NCBI RefSeq assembly: GCF_029338255.1
Contig: NZ_CP119787.1
Span: 3,177,631-3,241,630 of the forward strand
Length of the DNA stretch: 64,000 nt
Reading direction: 5' to 3'
From: Haloarcula halobia
GTDB taxonomy: Archaea; Halobacteriota; Halobacteria; Halobacteriales; Haloarculaceae
Shown: piece by piece, positions 1 to 8,602 of the stretch
Layout: each line of letters opens with the position of its first letter
Numbering within the stretch: the first letter of the stretch is position 1
Program-made: the position numbers and the translations under genes
Notes under the pieces: model-generated
The model's input: the letters and a program-made list of their open reading frames with translations, nothing else
What the model was told of the DNA's origin: nothing
The model's database searches: none

Positions 1-891
1 GTCTGGCTCACCTCGTGGGGCCTGGCGCTGTGGACCATCCTCCGCGCGCTGAACGCACCCATCGCGGCGCACCGCGCAGTACTGCTCTTTGCGGGTGCCG
101 TCTTCTCGAACAACGTCACGCCCTTCGGCCAGGCGGGCGGGGAACCGCTCAGCGCCCTGCTCATCTCGACGGCCGCTGACAGCGAGTACGAGACCGGCCT
201 GGCGGCCATCGCCAGCGTCGACACCATCCACTTCGTCCCCTCGGTGGGCTACGCCATCGTCGGGTTCACCTTCGTCGCGGCCGGCGCGGTCCGGCTCGGG
301 CGGAACCTCATCTTCGCCGCCGCCGCCGTGGCCGTCCTGGCCGTCGGCCTCCCCGTCGGCGCGTACCTGGGCTGGCGGTACCGATACGAGCTCGAGGCCG
401 CCGTCGTCAGGCTCTTCACCCCCGTCATCCGCTTCCTCGGTCGCATCGCACCCCGTCGCTCGCCGCCCACCGCCCGGATGATCGAGGACCGCATCGAGAG
501 CTTCTTCCAGGCCATCGACCGCGTCGCGACCGACCGGTGGACGCTGCTCCAGACGCTCGGGTTCTCGGCGCTCGGGTGGGCCTGTCTGGCCGCCTCGCTG
601 TGGACGTCGCTGTACGCCGTCGGGTACAGCGTCCCGCCGTCGACGGTGCTACTCGTGGTCCCGGTCGGCAGCATCGCCAGTCTCGCCCCGCTTCCCGGCG
701 GATCCGGCGCCATCGAGGCCGTCCTGGTGACGCTGCTCGTCTCGACGGCACCGGTGCCGGCGGCGGCGGCCACCTCCGCCGTCCTCGTCCACCGCGGTGC
801 GACCTACCTGCTCCCGACGATCGTCGGCAGCGGCGTCGCGACGGCGCTGGGCGTCGACCGCGCCGTCGAGTTGAACCGCGAGGACGAGTGA
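1..891 (+). CDS. Flippase-like (UPF0104/TIGR00374-type) integral membrane protein, 5' truncated by the window edge
   Basis: The reading frame is open from base 1 and ends at TGA 889-891, so 296 residues are visible and the start lies outside the window. The protein is made of hydrophobic segments separated by short loops. It carries the motif NNVTPFGQAGGEP near its N-terminal side and PLPGGSGAIEA further on, both typical of the lysylphosphatidylglycerol synthase transmembrane / flippase-like family. The family is thought to move or modify lipid-linked substrates, but the substrate here is unknown. It is followed by an independently promoted ribosomal protein gene, so no operon link is visible. 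Confidence 0.8.
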   Translation, partial: VWLTSWGLALWTILRALNAPIAAHRAVLLFAGAVFSNNVTPFGQAGGEPLSALLISTAADSEYETGLAAIASVDTIHFVPSVGYAIVGFTFVAAGAVRLGRNLIFAAAAVAVLAVGLPVGAYLGWRYRYELEAAVVRLFTPVIRFLGRIAPRRSPPTARMIEDRIESFFQAIDRVATDRWTLLQTLGFSALGWACLAASLWTSLYAVGYSVPPSTVLLVVPVGSIASLAPLPGGSGAIEAVLVTLLVSTAPVPAAAATSAVLVHRGATYLLPTIVGSGVATALGVDRAVELNREDE

Positions 892-984
892 GCCGACGGT
901 CCCCGGCGAGGGAGCACGTGAACGGTTCACTCTCCGGACCAGGGAACGATGCGCTTAAATGACGGCGACGGAAAGAAAGCGGCA

Positions 985-1446
985 ATGACGACACTCTACG
1001 ACGTTCCCGCCGAGGACCTCATCGAGGCCCTCACGGAGACGCTCGCCGAGGAGGACGCCATCGAAGCACCGGAGTGGGCCGCGTTCACCAAGACCGGCGT
1101 CGACAAGGAACTACCCCCGGAACAGGAGGACTTCTGGCAGCGACGCGCCGCCAGCCTGCTCCGCAAGGTCGCCGTCGACGGCCCCGTCGGGGTCAACCGC
1201 CTGAAGACCGAGTACGGCAGTTCCAAGCAGGGCACGACCCGCTATCGGGTCCGACCACACCAGAAGGTCGACGGGTCGGGGAACATCGTCCGGACCGCCC
1301 TCCAGCAGCTCGAAGAGGCCGGCTACGTCGAGACCAGCGAGAACGACGGCCGCCGCGTCACCGGCGAGGGCCGGAGCCTCCTCGACGACACCGCCAGCGA
1401 GGTGCTCGAGTCCCTCGACCGTCCGGACCTCGAACGCTACGCCTGA
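985..1446 (+). CDS. rps19e: 30S ribosomal protein S19e
   Basis: A 153-residue protein that matches archaeal/eukaryotic S19e along its whole length. It has the N-terminal MTTLYDVPAEDLIEAL, the basic GSSKQGTTRYRVRPHQ region that contacts 18S/16S rRNA, and the C-terminal winged-helix segment ALQQLEEAGYVE. S19e belongs to the small subunit head. The start at 985 is preferred to an upstream in-frame ATG at 949 because a TATA-like CTTAAA lies near 955-960, about 28 nt upstream, which fits a leaderless transcript. The protein has no bacterial counterpart, which supports an archaeal origin for the window. Confidence 0.96.
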   Translation: MTTLYDVPAEDLIEALTETLAEEDAIEAPEWAAFTKTGVDKELPPEQEDFWQRRAASLLRKVAVDGPVGVNRLKTEYGSSKQGTTRYRVRPHQKVDGSGNIVRTALQQLEEAGYVETSENDGRRVTGEGRSLLDDTASEVLESLDRPDLERYA

Positions 1447-1772
1447 CCACCGCTCTCTAGTTCTTCCGTCACTCACGACCGCCTCGAGCCGCTGGTGGGT
1501 CGCTGGCGCTCCCCGCTCGAGTCACCGAGGGTCTTCGCTCCGCTCAGACTGCAACGTCCCGACAGCACCGTCGGCTCTCGCGGGTCGCTGGCGCTCCCCG
1601 CTCGAGTCACCGAGGGGCTTCGCTTCGCTCAGACTGCAACGTCCCGACAGCACCGCCGGCTCTCGCGGGTCGCTGGCGCTCCCCGCTCGAGTCACCGAGG
1701 GGCTTCGCTTCGCTCAGACCCTCGCTACTCCCGAAATTGTTTTCCGCCCGACTCCAGTACATCTAACCAGTC
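1447..1772 (+). repeat. Intergenic region with an 85-bp tandem repeat (about 2.6 copies, 1497-1719)
   Basis: Copies begin at GGGTCGCTGGCG at 1497, 1582 and 1667, giving an exact 85-bp period. The third copy breaks off near 1719 after CGCTCAGAC. Copies two and three are almost identical, and copy one differs at a few positions (for example GGTCTTCGCTCC against GGGCTTCGCTTC). The unit contains short inverted elements of the GAGCGNAGCG/CGCTTCGCTC kind common between haloarchaeal genes. No convincing ORF occurs here. The next gene starts at 1773 with a T-rich box near 1736-1745, so the array sits just upstream of that promoter. Confidence 0.85.
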
Positions 1773-2123
1773 ATGAGTGGCGACCCAAGCGAGGAAGAGC
1801 TCGAGGAACTCCGCCAGAAGAAGATGGAACAGCTCAAAGAGCAACAGAGCGAGGAGGGGGACGCCGAGGCCCAGCAGGCCGCCCAGGAGCAGGCCGAGGC
1901 CCAGAAGAAGGCCATCCTTCGCCAGCACCTCTCGGATGGCGCTCGGAAGCGACTGAACACCGTCAAGATGTCCAAGCCGGAGATCGGCGAGCAGGTCGAA
2001 CAGCAGATCGTCTCCCTGGCCCGGGCCGGCCGCCTCGGCGAGCAGATCGACGAGGAGAAGATGAAACAGCTGCTCTCGGAGCTGACGCCGGACTCGAAGA
2101 GCTTCGACATCAAGCGCCGGTAG
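1773..2123 (+). CDS. PDCD5/TFAR19-family DNA-binding protein
   Basis: A 116-residue, highly charged protein. Its N-terminal third is a long Glu/Gln/Lys helix ([18 protein letters not shown]), followed by the compact three-helix PDCD5 core: [19 protein letters not shown], then [20 protein letters not shown] and [10 protein letters not shown]. Archaeal members bind DNA weakly and are usually near ribosomal protein genes, as here next to S19e. The length and domain layout are normal for the family. The next gene begins on the base after its stop codon, so the two are probably co-transcribed. Confidence 0.92.
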   Translation: MSGDPSEEELEELRQKKMEQLKEQQSEEGDAEAQQAAQEQAEAQKKAILRQHLSDGARKRLNTVKMSKPEIGEQVEQQIVSLARAGRLGEQIDEEKMKQLLSELTPDSKSFDIKRR

Positions 2124-2723
2124 ATGCGCTGTGGGTTGCTGTACAGCGCGGGCAAGGACTCGACGCTCGCCGCCCTCCTGGTAGAGCGGTTCTACGACGT
2201 GACGCTCGTCAGTTGCACGTTCGGGATCGTCGACCCCGAACCAGCACGCGAGGCGGCCGCGAGCGTCGGCTTCGACCACGAGACGGTCGAACTGGACCCT
2301 GCCGTCGCCCGCGAGGCCGTCGACCGGATGCACGACGACGGCTTTCCGCGCAACGGCATCCAGCAGGTCCACGAGCACGCCGTCGAGACGGTCGCCGCCG
2401 GCGAGTGGACCGACGCGCTCGACGCCGTCGCCGACGGCACCCGCCGGGACGACCGCGTACCGACCGTCGAACGACCGTTCGCCCAGAGCGTCGAGGACCG
2501 CTTCGACGTGGCCTACCTGGCGCCGCTGGCGGGCGTCGGCCGCGGGGCCATCGACGCCATGGCCGCCGCCTCGCTCGACGTCGAGACGGGACCGAGCGAC
2601 GAGCTGCAGCAGGGCGACTACGAGGTGGAACTGCGAGCGCTGCTCGCCGAGGAGTACGGCGCCGACGCCGTGACGTCGGTGTTCCCCGAGCACACCCAGT
2701 CGCGGGTCCGGGGCCGCACCTGA
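2124..2723 (+). CDS. PP-loop ATP pyrophosphatase (N-type, DUF7411-like; Dph6/alpha-hydrolase relative)
   Basis: A 199-residue protein starting on the base after the PDCD5 stop (TAG then ATG). It opens with GLLYSAGKDSTLAALL, where SAGKDS is the PP-loop that binds ATP in N-type pyrophosphatases such as diphthine-ammonia ligase and tRNA thiolation enzymes. A conserved R-N-G-I-Q-Q-V-H-E region follows at about residues 75-84. It is shorter than Dph6 and matches a haloarchaeal single-domain family. The substrate is unknown. Tight coupling to PDCD5 suggests a translation- or RNA-related role, which is inference. Confidence 0.75.
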   Translation: MRCGLLYSAGKDSTLAALLVERFYDVTLVSCTFGIVDPEPAREAAASVGFDHETVELDPAVAREAVDRMHDDGFPRNGIQQVHEHAVETVAAGEWTDALDAVADGTRRDDRVPTVERPFAQSVEDRFDVAYLAPLAGVGRGAIDAMAAASLDVETGPSDELQQGDYEVELRALLAEEYGADAVTSVFPEHTQSRVRGRT

Positions 2724-2799
2724 CCGGCCCGGGTCGGGCGGTCGCCGGCGTCCGGACCGAACGGACAGGTTCAAGCGCACGGTGCCTGTAGACCGCGAC

Positions 2800-4107
2800 A
2801 TGTACGACTCCGTCAAGGGCTTTCGCGACTTCTACCCCGAGGAGATGCAGGCCCGTCGGTGGGTGATGGACACGCTCGAGGATACGGCAGGCCGCTACGG
2901 CTTCCGTGAGATCGGCACGCCGGCGCTGGAACCGACCGAGATGTACGTCGACAAGAGCGGCGAGGAGATCGTCGAGGAGCTCTACAGTTTCGAGGACAAG
3001 GGCGGCCGCGACGTGGCGATGACTCCCGAGCTGACGCCGACGGTGGCCCGCATGGTCGTCGCCAAGCAACAGGAGCTCTCGAAGCCCATCAAGTGGGTCT
3101 CGACCCGGCCGTTCTGGCGCTACGAGCAGGTCCAGCAGGGCCGCTTCCGGGAGTTCTACCAGACCAACGTCGACATCTTCGGGTCGTCGGACCCCGCCGC
3201 TGACGCCGAGATCCTGGCCGTCGCCGTCGACATGCTCACCGACCTCGGCCTCTCCGGCGAGGACTTCGAGATTCGCGTCTCGCACCGCGACATCCTGGCC
3301 GGCCTGCTGGAGTCCTTCGAGGCCGACGTGGACGTCCGCGAGGCCATCCGCGCGGTCGACAAGCGCGCCAAGGTCGACCAGGACGAGTACCACGACCTGC
3401 TGGTCGAGGCGGGCCTCAACTACGGCCAGGCCGACAAGTTCGACGAGATGCTCCAGGTCGAGGAGGACGAACTCGACGCGTTGGCCGAGATTACCGGCTC
3501 GGACGCGGTCCGTGAGGCCACGGAGAACCTCCAGGCCGTCCTCGAGGCGACGGCGGATTTCGGCGTCCGCGAGCACCTGACGCTCTCGCTGACGACCGCC
3601 CGGGGTCTGGATTACTACACCGGCGTCGTCTTCGAGTGCTTCGACTCGACCGGGGAGGTCTCCCGCTCGGTGTTCGGCGGCGGCCGCTACGACGACCTCA
3701 TCGAGGGCTTCGGCGGGCAACCCACGCCGGCCGTCGGGTTCGCGCCCGGCCACGCCACGCTCGGCCTCCTCTGTCGGCGCGCCGGCGTCTGGCCCGAGGA
3801 GGAACTGACGACGGACTACTACGTCCTGCAGGTCGGCGACACCCGGCCGACCGCCGCGCGGATCGCCCGCGAGCTGCGCGAGAATGGCCACGTCGTCGAG
3901 AGCGACGTCGCCGGCCGTTCCTTCGGCGCCCAGATGGGCTACGCCGACGGCATCAACGCCGAGACGGTCGTCATCGTCGGCGAACAGGACCTGGAGAACG
4001 ACGAGGTGACGCTCAAGGAGATGGACGAGGGCGAACAGACCACCGTGCCGCTCGCCGAGTTCCCGGGTGAGTACGACCGGCCGACGTTCGAGGACTTCGC
4101 GGAGTGA
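2800..4107 (+). CDS. hisS: Histidine--tRNA ligase
   Basis: A 435-residue class II aminoacyl-tRNA synthetase. Motif 1 is within VKGFRDFYPEEMQARRWV and motif 2 around RPFWRYEQVQQGRFREFYQ. The histidine-specific signature RGLDYYTGVVFE is present, and motif 3 is FGGGRYDDLIEGFGG. The C-terminal anticodon-binding domain starts near residue 330 (DYYVLQVGDTRPTA). The ATG at 2800 is chosen over GTG 2782 because the usual archaeal HisRS start is MYDSVKGF and a box near 2770 sits about 28 nt upstream. It is convergent with the acetyltransferase gene, with one base between stops. Confidence 0.96.
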   Translation: MYDSVKGFRDFYPEEMQARRWVMDTLEDTAGRYGFREIGTPALEPTEMYVDKSGEEIVEELYSFEDKGGRDVAMTPELTPTVARMVVAKQQELSKPIKWVSTRPFWRYEQVQQGRFREFYQTNVDIFGSSDPAADAEILAVAVDMLTDLGLSGEDFEIRVSHRDILAGLLESFEADVDVREAIRAVDKRAKVDQDEYHDLLVEAGLNYGQADKFDEMLQVEEDELDALAEITGSDAVREATENLQAVLEATADFGVREHLTLSLTTARGLDYYTGVVFECFDSTGEVSRSVFGGGRYDDLIEGFGGQPTPAVGFAPGHATLGLLCRRAGVWPEEELTTDYYVLQVGDTRPTAARIARELRENGHVVESDVAGRSFGAQMGYADGINAETVVIVGEQDLENDEVTLKEMDEGEQTTVPLAEFPGEYDRPTFEDFAE

Positions 4108-4108
4108 G

Positions 4109-4615
4109 TCACATCTCGAGTTCCATCTCGTGTTCGGCCCGGTCCCGGACCGTCGTCTCGAACCCGACCGACTTGTAGAGGTTCATCGCCACGAGGTTCG
4201 TCCGCTCGACGGCCAGCCAGACGTGGTCCAGCCCGTTCGCCTGGCCGTACCCCAGCAGAACCCGGATGAGCCGCGAGCCGATGCCGATGGTCTGGTAGTC
4301 GGGGTGGACGAAGATGGCCAGTTCCGCCGTCTCGTCGTACGGGAACAGCACCGCGTGGCCGACGATCCGGTCCCCGTGCCAGGCGGCGACGCTCAGCCCC
4401 TCCGCGAGCAGGTCGTCGAGCCACTCCCGGATCTGAGCCTCGCCGCGCGGCGGGAGCCCCTGTGCCCGCGAGTCGTCGTCGTAGTCGAGGTACATCTCCG
4501 CGAGCGGGTCCTGCCCCCCCTCGTAGGTGCTGATCCGGATGTCGTGGCCGGCCCGGTCAGTAAACTCCAGGGGCGGGCGGGGAAACTCGGTGCCTTCCTC
4601 GGCGGACGACTCCAT
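4109..4615 (-). CDS. GNAT family N-acetyltransferase
   Basis: A 168-residue protein with the GNAT fold. Strand 4 is AELAIFVHPDYQ, followed by the acetyl-CoA pyrophosphate loop QTIGIGSRL (the Q/R-x-x-G-x-G/A motif), and a C-terminal AMNLYKSVGFE segment typical of the family. The acceptor substrate cannot be deduced. The start at 4615 is favoured over the long upstream extension because GTTTATTG on the minus strand (plus 4639-4646) lies 28 nt upstream. The gene ends one base from hisS, so the two genes converge. Confidence 0.88.
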   Translation of the reverse strand: MESSAEEGTEFPRPPLEFTDRAGHDIRISTYEGGQDPLAEMYLDYDDDSRAQGLPPRGEAQIREWLDDLLAEGLSVAAWHGDRIVGHAVLFPYDETAELAIFVHPDYQTIGIGSRLIRVLLGYGQANGLDHVWLAVERTNLVAMNLYKSVGFETTVRDRAEHEMELEM

Positions 4616-4711
4616 GTGTCGGGGGTCAGTCGGGACGGCAATAAACCCCGCCGCCGTTCTCGCCGGGCGAGAGCCGGACGGCACAAGTGCCCTGCCCGCC
4701 AAAGGCCGTCG

Positions 4712-5512
4712 ATGCGCGCGTTCCGCGTCGCCTACGACGGCCGGCCGTACTACGGCTTCCAGCGCCAGCCCGACGTCGAGACGGTCGAAGGGCGACTCCT
4801 GTCGGCGCTCGACCGCCTCGGCGTGACCGACGGCGACACGCCCGAGGGGTACGCCGCCGCCGGGCGCACGGACGCCGGCGTCTCGGCCGTCGCCCAGACC
4901 GTCGCCTTCGCGGCCCCCGAGTGGCTCTCGCCGGCCGCGTTCAACAGCGAACTCCCGGCGAGCGTCCGGGTGTGGGCCCGCGCACCGGCTCCCACGGACT
5001 TCCACGCGACACACGACGCCACCGAGCGCCGGTACGCGTACCACCTCTACGCGCCCGACGCCGACGAGGGCCTGGCGCGGGCGGCGCTCGACGCGCTCAC
5101 CGGCGAGCAGGACTTCCACAATCTCACCCCCGACGAGTCCGGGACCGTCCGCAACCTCCGGGGAGCGCTCGAGCGAGACGGCCCCTTCCTCGTCGTCAGG
5201 CTCCGAGCCGGGGGGTTCTGTCGCCAGCTCGTCCGGCGCGTGGTCGGCCTCGTCGCCGAAATCGCTCGCGGCGACGCGCCGCCGGCGAAGGTCGACCGGG
5301 TCCTCGGCTCCGACCCGTTACCGGGGCCCGAGGGCGTCGCTCCCGCCCCGGCGTATCCGCTGGTGCTGACCGGCGTGGCGTACCCGGACGTGACCTTCGA
5401 GACGGACCCCGAGGCCGCCGCGAGCGCCCGGGAGGTGTTCGCCGACCTGCGCGCGGAGCGCCGGGCCGGGGCCCGGGTCGCCGACAGCGTCCTCGACGGC
5501 ATCGAGCGGTAG
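4712..5512 (+). CDS. truA: tRNA pseudouridine(38-40) synthase TruA
   Basis: A 266-residue TruA-type pseudouridine synthase. The catalytic aspartate lies in AAGRTDAGVSAVAQ near residue 53. Other family landmarks are RVWARAPAPTDFHATHDATER with RYAYHLY, and the C-terminal GGFCRQLVRRVVGLV that closes over the active site. It converts U38-40 in the tRNA anticodon arm. The start MRAFRVAYDGRPYYGFQRQP matches the usual TruA N-terminus; the much longer upstream frame overlapping the GNAT gene is a shadow. Neighbours (hisS, S19e) are also translation genes. Confidence 0.94.
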   Translation: MRAFRVAYDGRPYYGFQRQPDVETVEGRLLSALDRLGVTDGDTPEGYAAAGRTDAGVSAVAQTVAFAAPEWLSPAAFNSELPASVRVWARAPAPTDFHATHDATERRYAYHLYAPDADEGLARAALDALTGEQDFHNLTPDESGTVRNLRGALERDGPFLVVRLRAGGFCRQLVRRVVGLVAEIARGDAPPAKVDRVLGSDPLPGPEGVAPAPAYPLVLTGVAYPDVTFETDPEAAASAREVFADLRAERRAGARVADSVLDGIER

Positions 5513-5552
5513 TCTGGAAAGGCTTACTTCCGGGCCGACCCTACTCCGGGCC

Positions 5553-7397
5553 ATGAGTTCGGTACCCGTACGCAGCGAGGTCGACGAAGAGTACAAGTGG
5601 TCCCTGGAGAGTCTCTTTGCCTCCGACGAGGAGTGGGAGGCCGCCTTCGAGGAGGCCGAGTCGCTGGTCGAGGACCTCGCGGCCTACGAGGGACGGGCAA
5701 CAGAGGACGCCAGTACCCTGCTCGAGACCCTCGAGACCTACGAGCAGACGATGCGGACCGTCTCGAACGTCGCGGCCTACGCACGGATGCGCCGCGACGA
5801 GGATACGACCGACGACACCTATCAGGCCCTGACCGCCCGCGCCCAGTCGCTCTCCTCCGACGCCAGCAGCGCGGCCTCGTTTCTCGAACCCGAACTGCAG
5901 GCACTGGACTACGGCGACATCGACGCGCTGATCGACGAGGAATCCGCCTTAGAGGAGTACGACCACTACTTCGACGACGTCCTGCGGATGAAAAACCACA
6001 CCCGCTCGGCCGAGGTCGAGTCGCTGCTGGCCGAACTCGGGGAGGTCACCGGCGCACCGGGCGAGGTGTACAACATGCTCGCCAACGCCGACATGGAGTT
6101 CCCGACCGTCGAGGATAGCGAGGCGCGAAGCGCCTCGGACCGTTCGAGCGGCGAGGAGCCGCGAGAAGACCCCGAGGGCGGCGACCAGCCCATCACGCTC
6201 AACAACTTCACCACCCTCCAGAAGCACCCGGACCGCGACTTCCGCCAGCGGGTCTACGAGGCCTTCTACGACGAGTGGGGGACGGTCCGCAACGCCGTCG
6301 GCGCGGCCTACAAGAACTCGGTCAAGACCGACGTCAAGATGGCCCGGGCGCGCAACTACGACACCGCCCGCGAGGCCGCACTCGACGGGCCCAACGTCCC
6401 GGCGGAGGTCTACGACACGCTGGTCGACACCGTCGACGAGAACCTCGACACCCTCCACCGCCACGCCGACCTCAAGCGCGAGGCGCTCGGGGTCGAGGAG
6501 TTGCGGATGTGGGACCTCTACGTCCCGCTGGTCCAAGAGGAGTCACCGACGATCGAGTACGAGCAGGCCTGTGAGTACGTCGTCGACGCCGTCGCCCCGC
6601 TGGGCGACGCCTACCAGAGCCGCCTAGAGGAGGGACTGGACTCCCGCTGGGTCGACGTCTACGAGACGAAACACAAGCAATCGGGGGCGTACTCCGGGGG
6701 TACCTACGACTCCCAGCCGTTCATCCTGCTGAACTACCAGGACGACGTCGAGTCGATGTACACGCTGGCCCACGAACTGGGCCACTCGCTGCACTCGGAG
6801 TACACCAGCGAGACCCAGCCCTACGTCTACTCGGGCTACGAGGTCTTCGTCGCAGAGGTCGCGAGTACGGTCAACGAGACGCTGCTGACCCACCACCTCC
6901 TGAACACCGTCGAGGACGAGCGACTGCGCCGGCACGTCCTCAACGAGTACCTCGAACGGTTCCGCTCGACGCTGTACCGCCAGACCATGTTCGCGGAGTT
7001 CGAGCACCGCACCCACGAGATGGCCGAGGCCGGCGAGCCGCTGACGCCGGACCGCCTGGACGACCTCTATGCCGACCTCAAGGGGGAGTACTACGCCCCC
7101 GCCCAGCTCGACGACCGCATCGCCCGCGAGTGGATGCGCATCCCCCACTTCTACCGGGCGTTCTACGTCTACCAGTACGCCACCGGCATCTCGGCCGCGG
7201 TGGCACTGGTCGACAACATCCTCGAACACGGGGAGCCCGCCGCCGAGCGGTACATTGATTTCCTGCGGAGCGGCTCCCGGGAGTACCCCCTCGAACTGCT
7301 TCGGGACGCCGGCGTCGACATGGCCAGCCCCGAACCGGTCGAGTCGGCGCTCGACACTTACGCCCAGTACTTAGACGAGTTCGCGAGTCTGAACTGA
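5553..7397 (+). CDS. pepF: Oligoendopeptidase F (M3 zinc metallopeptidase)
   Basis: A 614-residue M3B peptidase. The zinc site HELGH is at residues 407-411 within LAHELGHSLHSEY, and the third ligand lies in the conserved VFVAEVASTVNE about 25 residues later. The N-terminal helical domain and the C-terminal PHFYRAFYVYQYATG region are typical. It cleaves short cytoplasmic peptides, probably downstream of the proteasome. A GCTTACTT box near 5521-5528 suits a leaderless start. Oddity: residues about 188-206 look like a translated copy of a hairpin repeat inserted in frame between VED and EGGDQPITL (see findings). Confidence 0.93.
   Translation: MSSVPVRSEVDEEYKWSLESLFASDEEWEAAFEEAESLVEDLAAYEGRATEDASTLLETLETYEQTMRTVSNVAAYARMRRDEDTTDDTYQALTARAQSLSSDASSAASFLEPELQALDYGDIDALIDEESALEEYDHYFDDVLRMKNHTRSAEVESLLAELGEVTGAPGEVYNMLANADMEFPTVEDSEARSASDRSSGEEPREDPEGGDQPITLNNFTTLQKHPDRDFRQRVYEAFYDEWGTVRNAVGAAYKNSVKTDVKMARARNYDTAREAALDGPNVPAEVYDTLVDTVDENLDTLHRHADLKREALGVEELRMWDLYVPLVQEESPTIEYEQACEYVVDAVAPLGDAYQSRLEEGLDSRWVDVYETKHKQSGAYSGGTYDSQPFILLNYQDDVESMYTLAHELGHSLHSEYTSETQPYVYSGYEVFVAEVASTVNETLLTHHLLNTVEDERLRRHVLNEYLERFRSTLYRQTMFAEFEHRTHEMAEAGEPLTPDRLDDLYADLKGEYYAPAQLDDRIAREWMRIPHFYRAFYVYQYATGISAAVALVDNILEHGEPAAERYIDFLRSGSREYPLELLRDAGVDMASPEPVESALDTYAQYLDEFASLN
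6118..6168 (+). repeat. In-frame hairpin-rich repeat insertion inside pepF
   Basis: Two perfect hairpins lie back to back: GAGGCGC (6120-6126) with GCGCCTC (6130-6136) around a GAA loop, and GCGGC (6148-6152) with GCCGC (6158-6162) around GAGGA. The segment is translated as an Arg/Ser/Glu-rich stretch with no role in the M3 fold. It resembles the GAGCG/CGAAG-type repeats found between genes at 38.85-39.07 kb, so it is probably a mobile or expanding repeat tolerated in a surface loop. That it is an insertion is inferred from family knowledge of M3B peptidases. Confidence 0.6.
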
Positions 7398-7542
7398 CAG
7401 GGCCGTCTCGTTCGGGCGTGGGGCCGTCGACCGGTCACGAGAGGCACGCGGGCGGGAGTCCGGATACCGGCCCACGGGGGCGCGGACACTGATATCGCAT
7501 CTCAATGTGGCTTTAATATTGTGGGATTCCTACACTAGAGAG

Positions 7543-7887
7543 ATGCAACATTCGGAACCGTCACCTCGGTGTGACTGTACCCCAGTCGTCGCGACGCGGT
7601 TCGGCGGCGACACCGGACACAGCCCGGCCGAAGCGATCGTCGAAGCCGTCGCGGCCGCCGAAGACGTCGCGCCACTCGAACTCGCCCCGCTGTACGAAGA
7701 GATCGACCTGGAGTCGGTCGACCGACTGTTCTCGGAGACCACCCCGCCGTCGACCCGCCCCGCACTGCTGCAGTGCTCCGTTCTGGGATGGAAGGTCTAC
7801 CTTCGCGGCGACGGCGCGCTCCGGGTGTGTGACCCCGCGCAAAGCACCGACCCGGGACCGGTGTTCGAGAAAGCGATCGGCGATTGA
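7543..7887 (+). CDS. HalOD1 output-domain protein
   Basis: A 114-residue protein of the haloarchaeal HalOD1 type. It has the typical opening with SPAEAIVEAVAAAEDVAPLELAPLYEEIDLESVDRL (cited in parts: PAEAIVEAVAAAE, PLYEEIDLESVDRLF) and a C-terminal beta segment QCSVLGWKVYLRGDGALRV. HalOD1 is a presumed signal-output domain whose target is unknown. The start 7543 is chosen over GTG 7507 because a TTTAATATT box at 7512-7520 is centred 27 nt upstream, fitting a leaderless mRNA. It stands alone between pepF and the convergent arginine decarboxylase gene. Confidence 0.75.
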   Translation: MQHSEPSPRCDCTPVVATRFGGDTGHSPAEAIVEAVAAAEDVAPLELAPLYEEIDLESVDRLFSETTPPSTRPALLQCSVLGWKVYLRGDGALRVCDPAQSTDPGPVFEKAIGD

Positions 7888-7952
7888 GCGCGCCGGGACG
7901 CCGTTCGTCTCCCGCCGCGAGGAGACGCCGACCCGCACGGGAGCGGTGTCGC

Positions 7953-8423
7953 TCAGACGACCGGGTGGCTCTCGCCGTACGTGGCCAGCACCACGGCGCT
8001 CGCGAAATCGTCCGCGGGCGCGACCGACTCGACGTGGACGGTCTCCTCGACGAAGTCCCACTCGCGCAGACTCCGGCCGGCCGCCAGGCCCTCGCGGATC
8101 TCCTCGCGCACGGCGTCGGGGTCCTCGCCATCGACCTCGTAGAAGATACCGGGGCCGTCGGCAGTCCGCGCCCAGCCGATGCCGGCGGCCGCTCGCTCGC
8201 CCGGTGCCGCCGTCGCCGCCGACTGGACGACCTCTAGCGCCTCGCCCGGCGGCCCGAGGTCTGGTGCCGTCCCCGCGACCTCGATGTCCGGCCCGGCGGG
8301 GATGACCGACGAGAGTGCCACCAGGTTGTAGTTGTGGACGCCCGCCGCGGCCAGGGCGGCGTCGTACGCGGACAGTTCGGTCGGGCCGTGGGCGGTCCCC
8401 CAGACGACCCGAATCGTGCTCAT
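7953..8423 (-). CDS. pdaD: Pyruvoyl-dependent arginine decarboxylase
   Basis: A 156-residue PdaD family protein. It has the N-terminal IRVVWGTAHGPTELSAYDAAL and the self-cleavage site LVALSSVIPAG, where the Ser-Ser pair yields the pyruvoyl cofactor. The C-terminal strand AVVLATYGESHPVV is also typical. The enzyme makes agmatine from arginine. In archaea agmatine is needed for agmatidine at C34 of tRNA-Ile2 and as a polyamine precursor. A divergent SpeD-like enzyme is encoded at 62.3 kb. The gene is convergent with the HalOD1 gene. Confidence 0.9.
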   Translation of the reverse strand: MSTIRVVWGTAHGPTELSAYDAALAAAGVHNYNLVALSSVIPAGPDIEVAGTAPDLGPPGEALEVVQSAATAAPGERAAAGIGWARTADGPGIFYEVDGEDPDAVREEIREGLAAGRSLREWDFVEETVHVESVAPADDFASAVVLATYGESHPVV

Positions 8424-8602
8424 AGCCGTTGGTGGACGACCCGGAAGGGAAGGGGTTTCGCTTCGCCGACGTGTCCCGGGTCGAGCGTCCCGAACGGGGG
8501 CCGTTCGGAGGGTCGAACTGGGAGAGGGGTGGCGGGTCCAGAAGGCGAAAGCCGAGTTTGACCGACCACAAGGCCGATACCGTCAGTGTGTCACTACCCC
8601 GT

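Noticed and set aside
1497-1719. CRISPR array
   Set aside because: The 85-bp units are directly adjacent with no unique spacers and there are no cas genes in the window.
2209-3891. 560-codon minus-strand frame opposite hisS
   Set aside because: Antisense of hisS and of the PP-loop gene.
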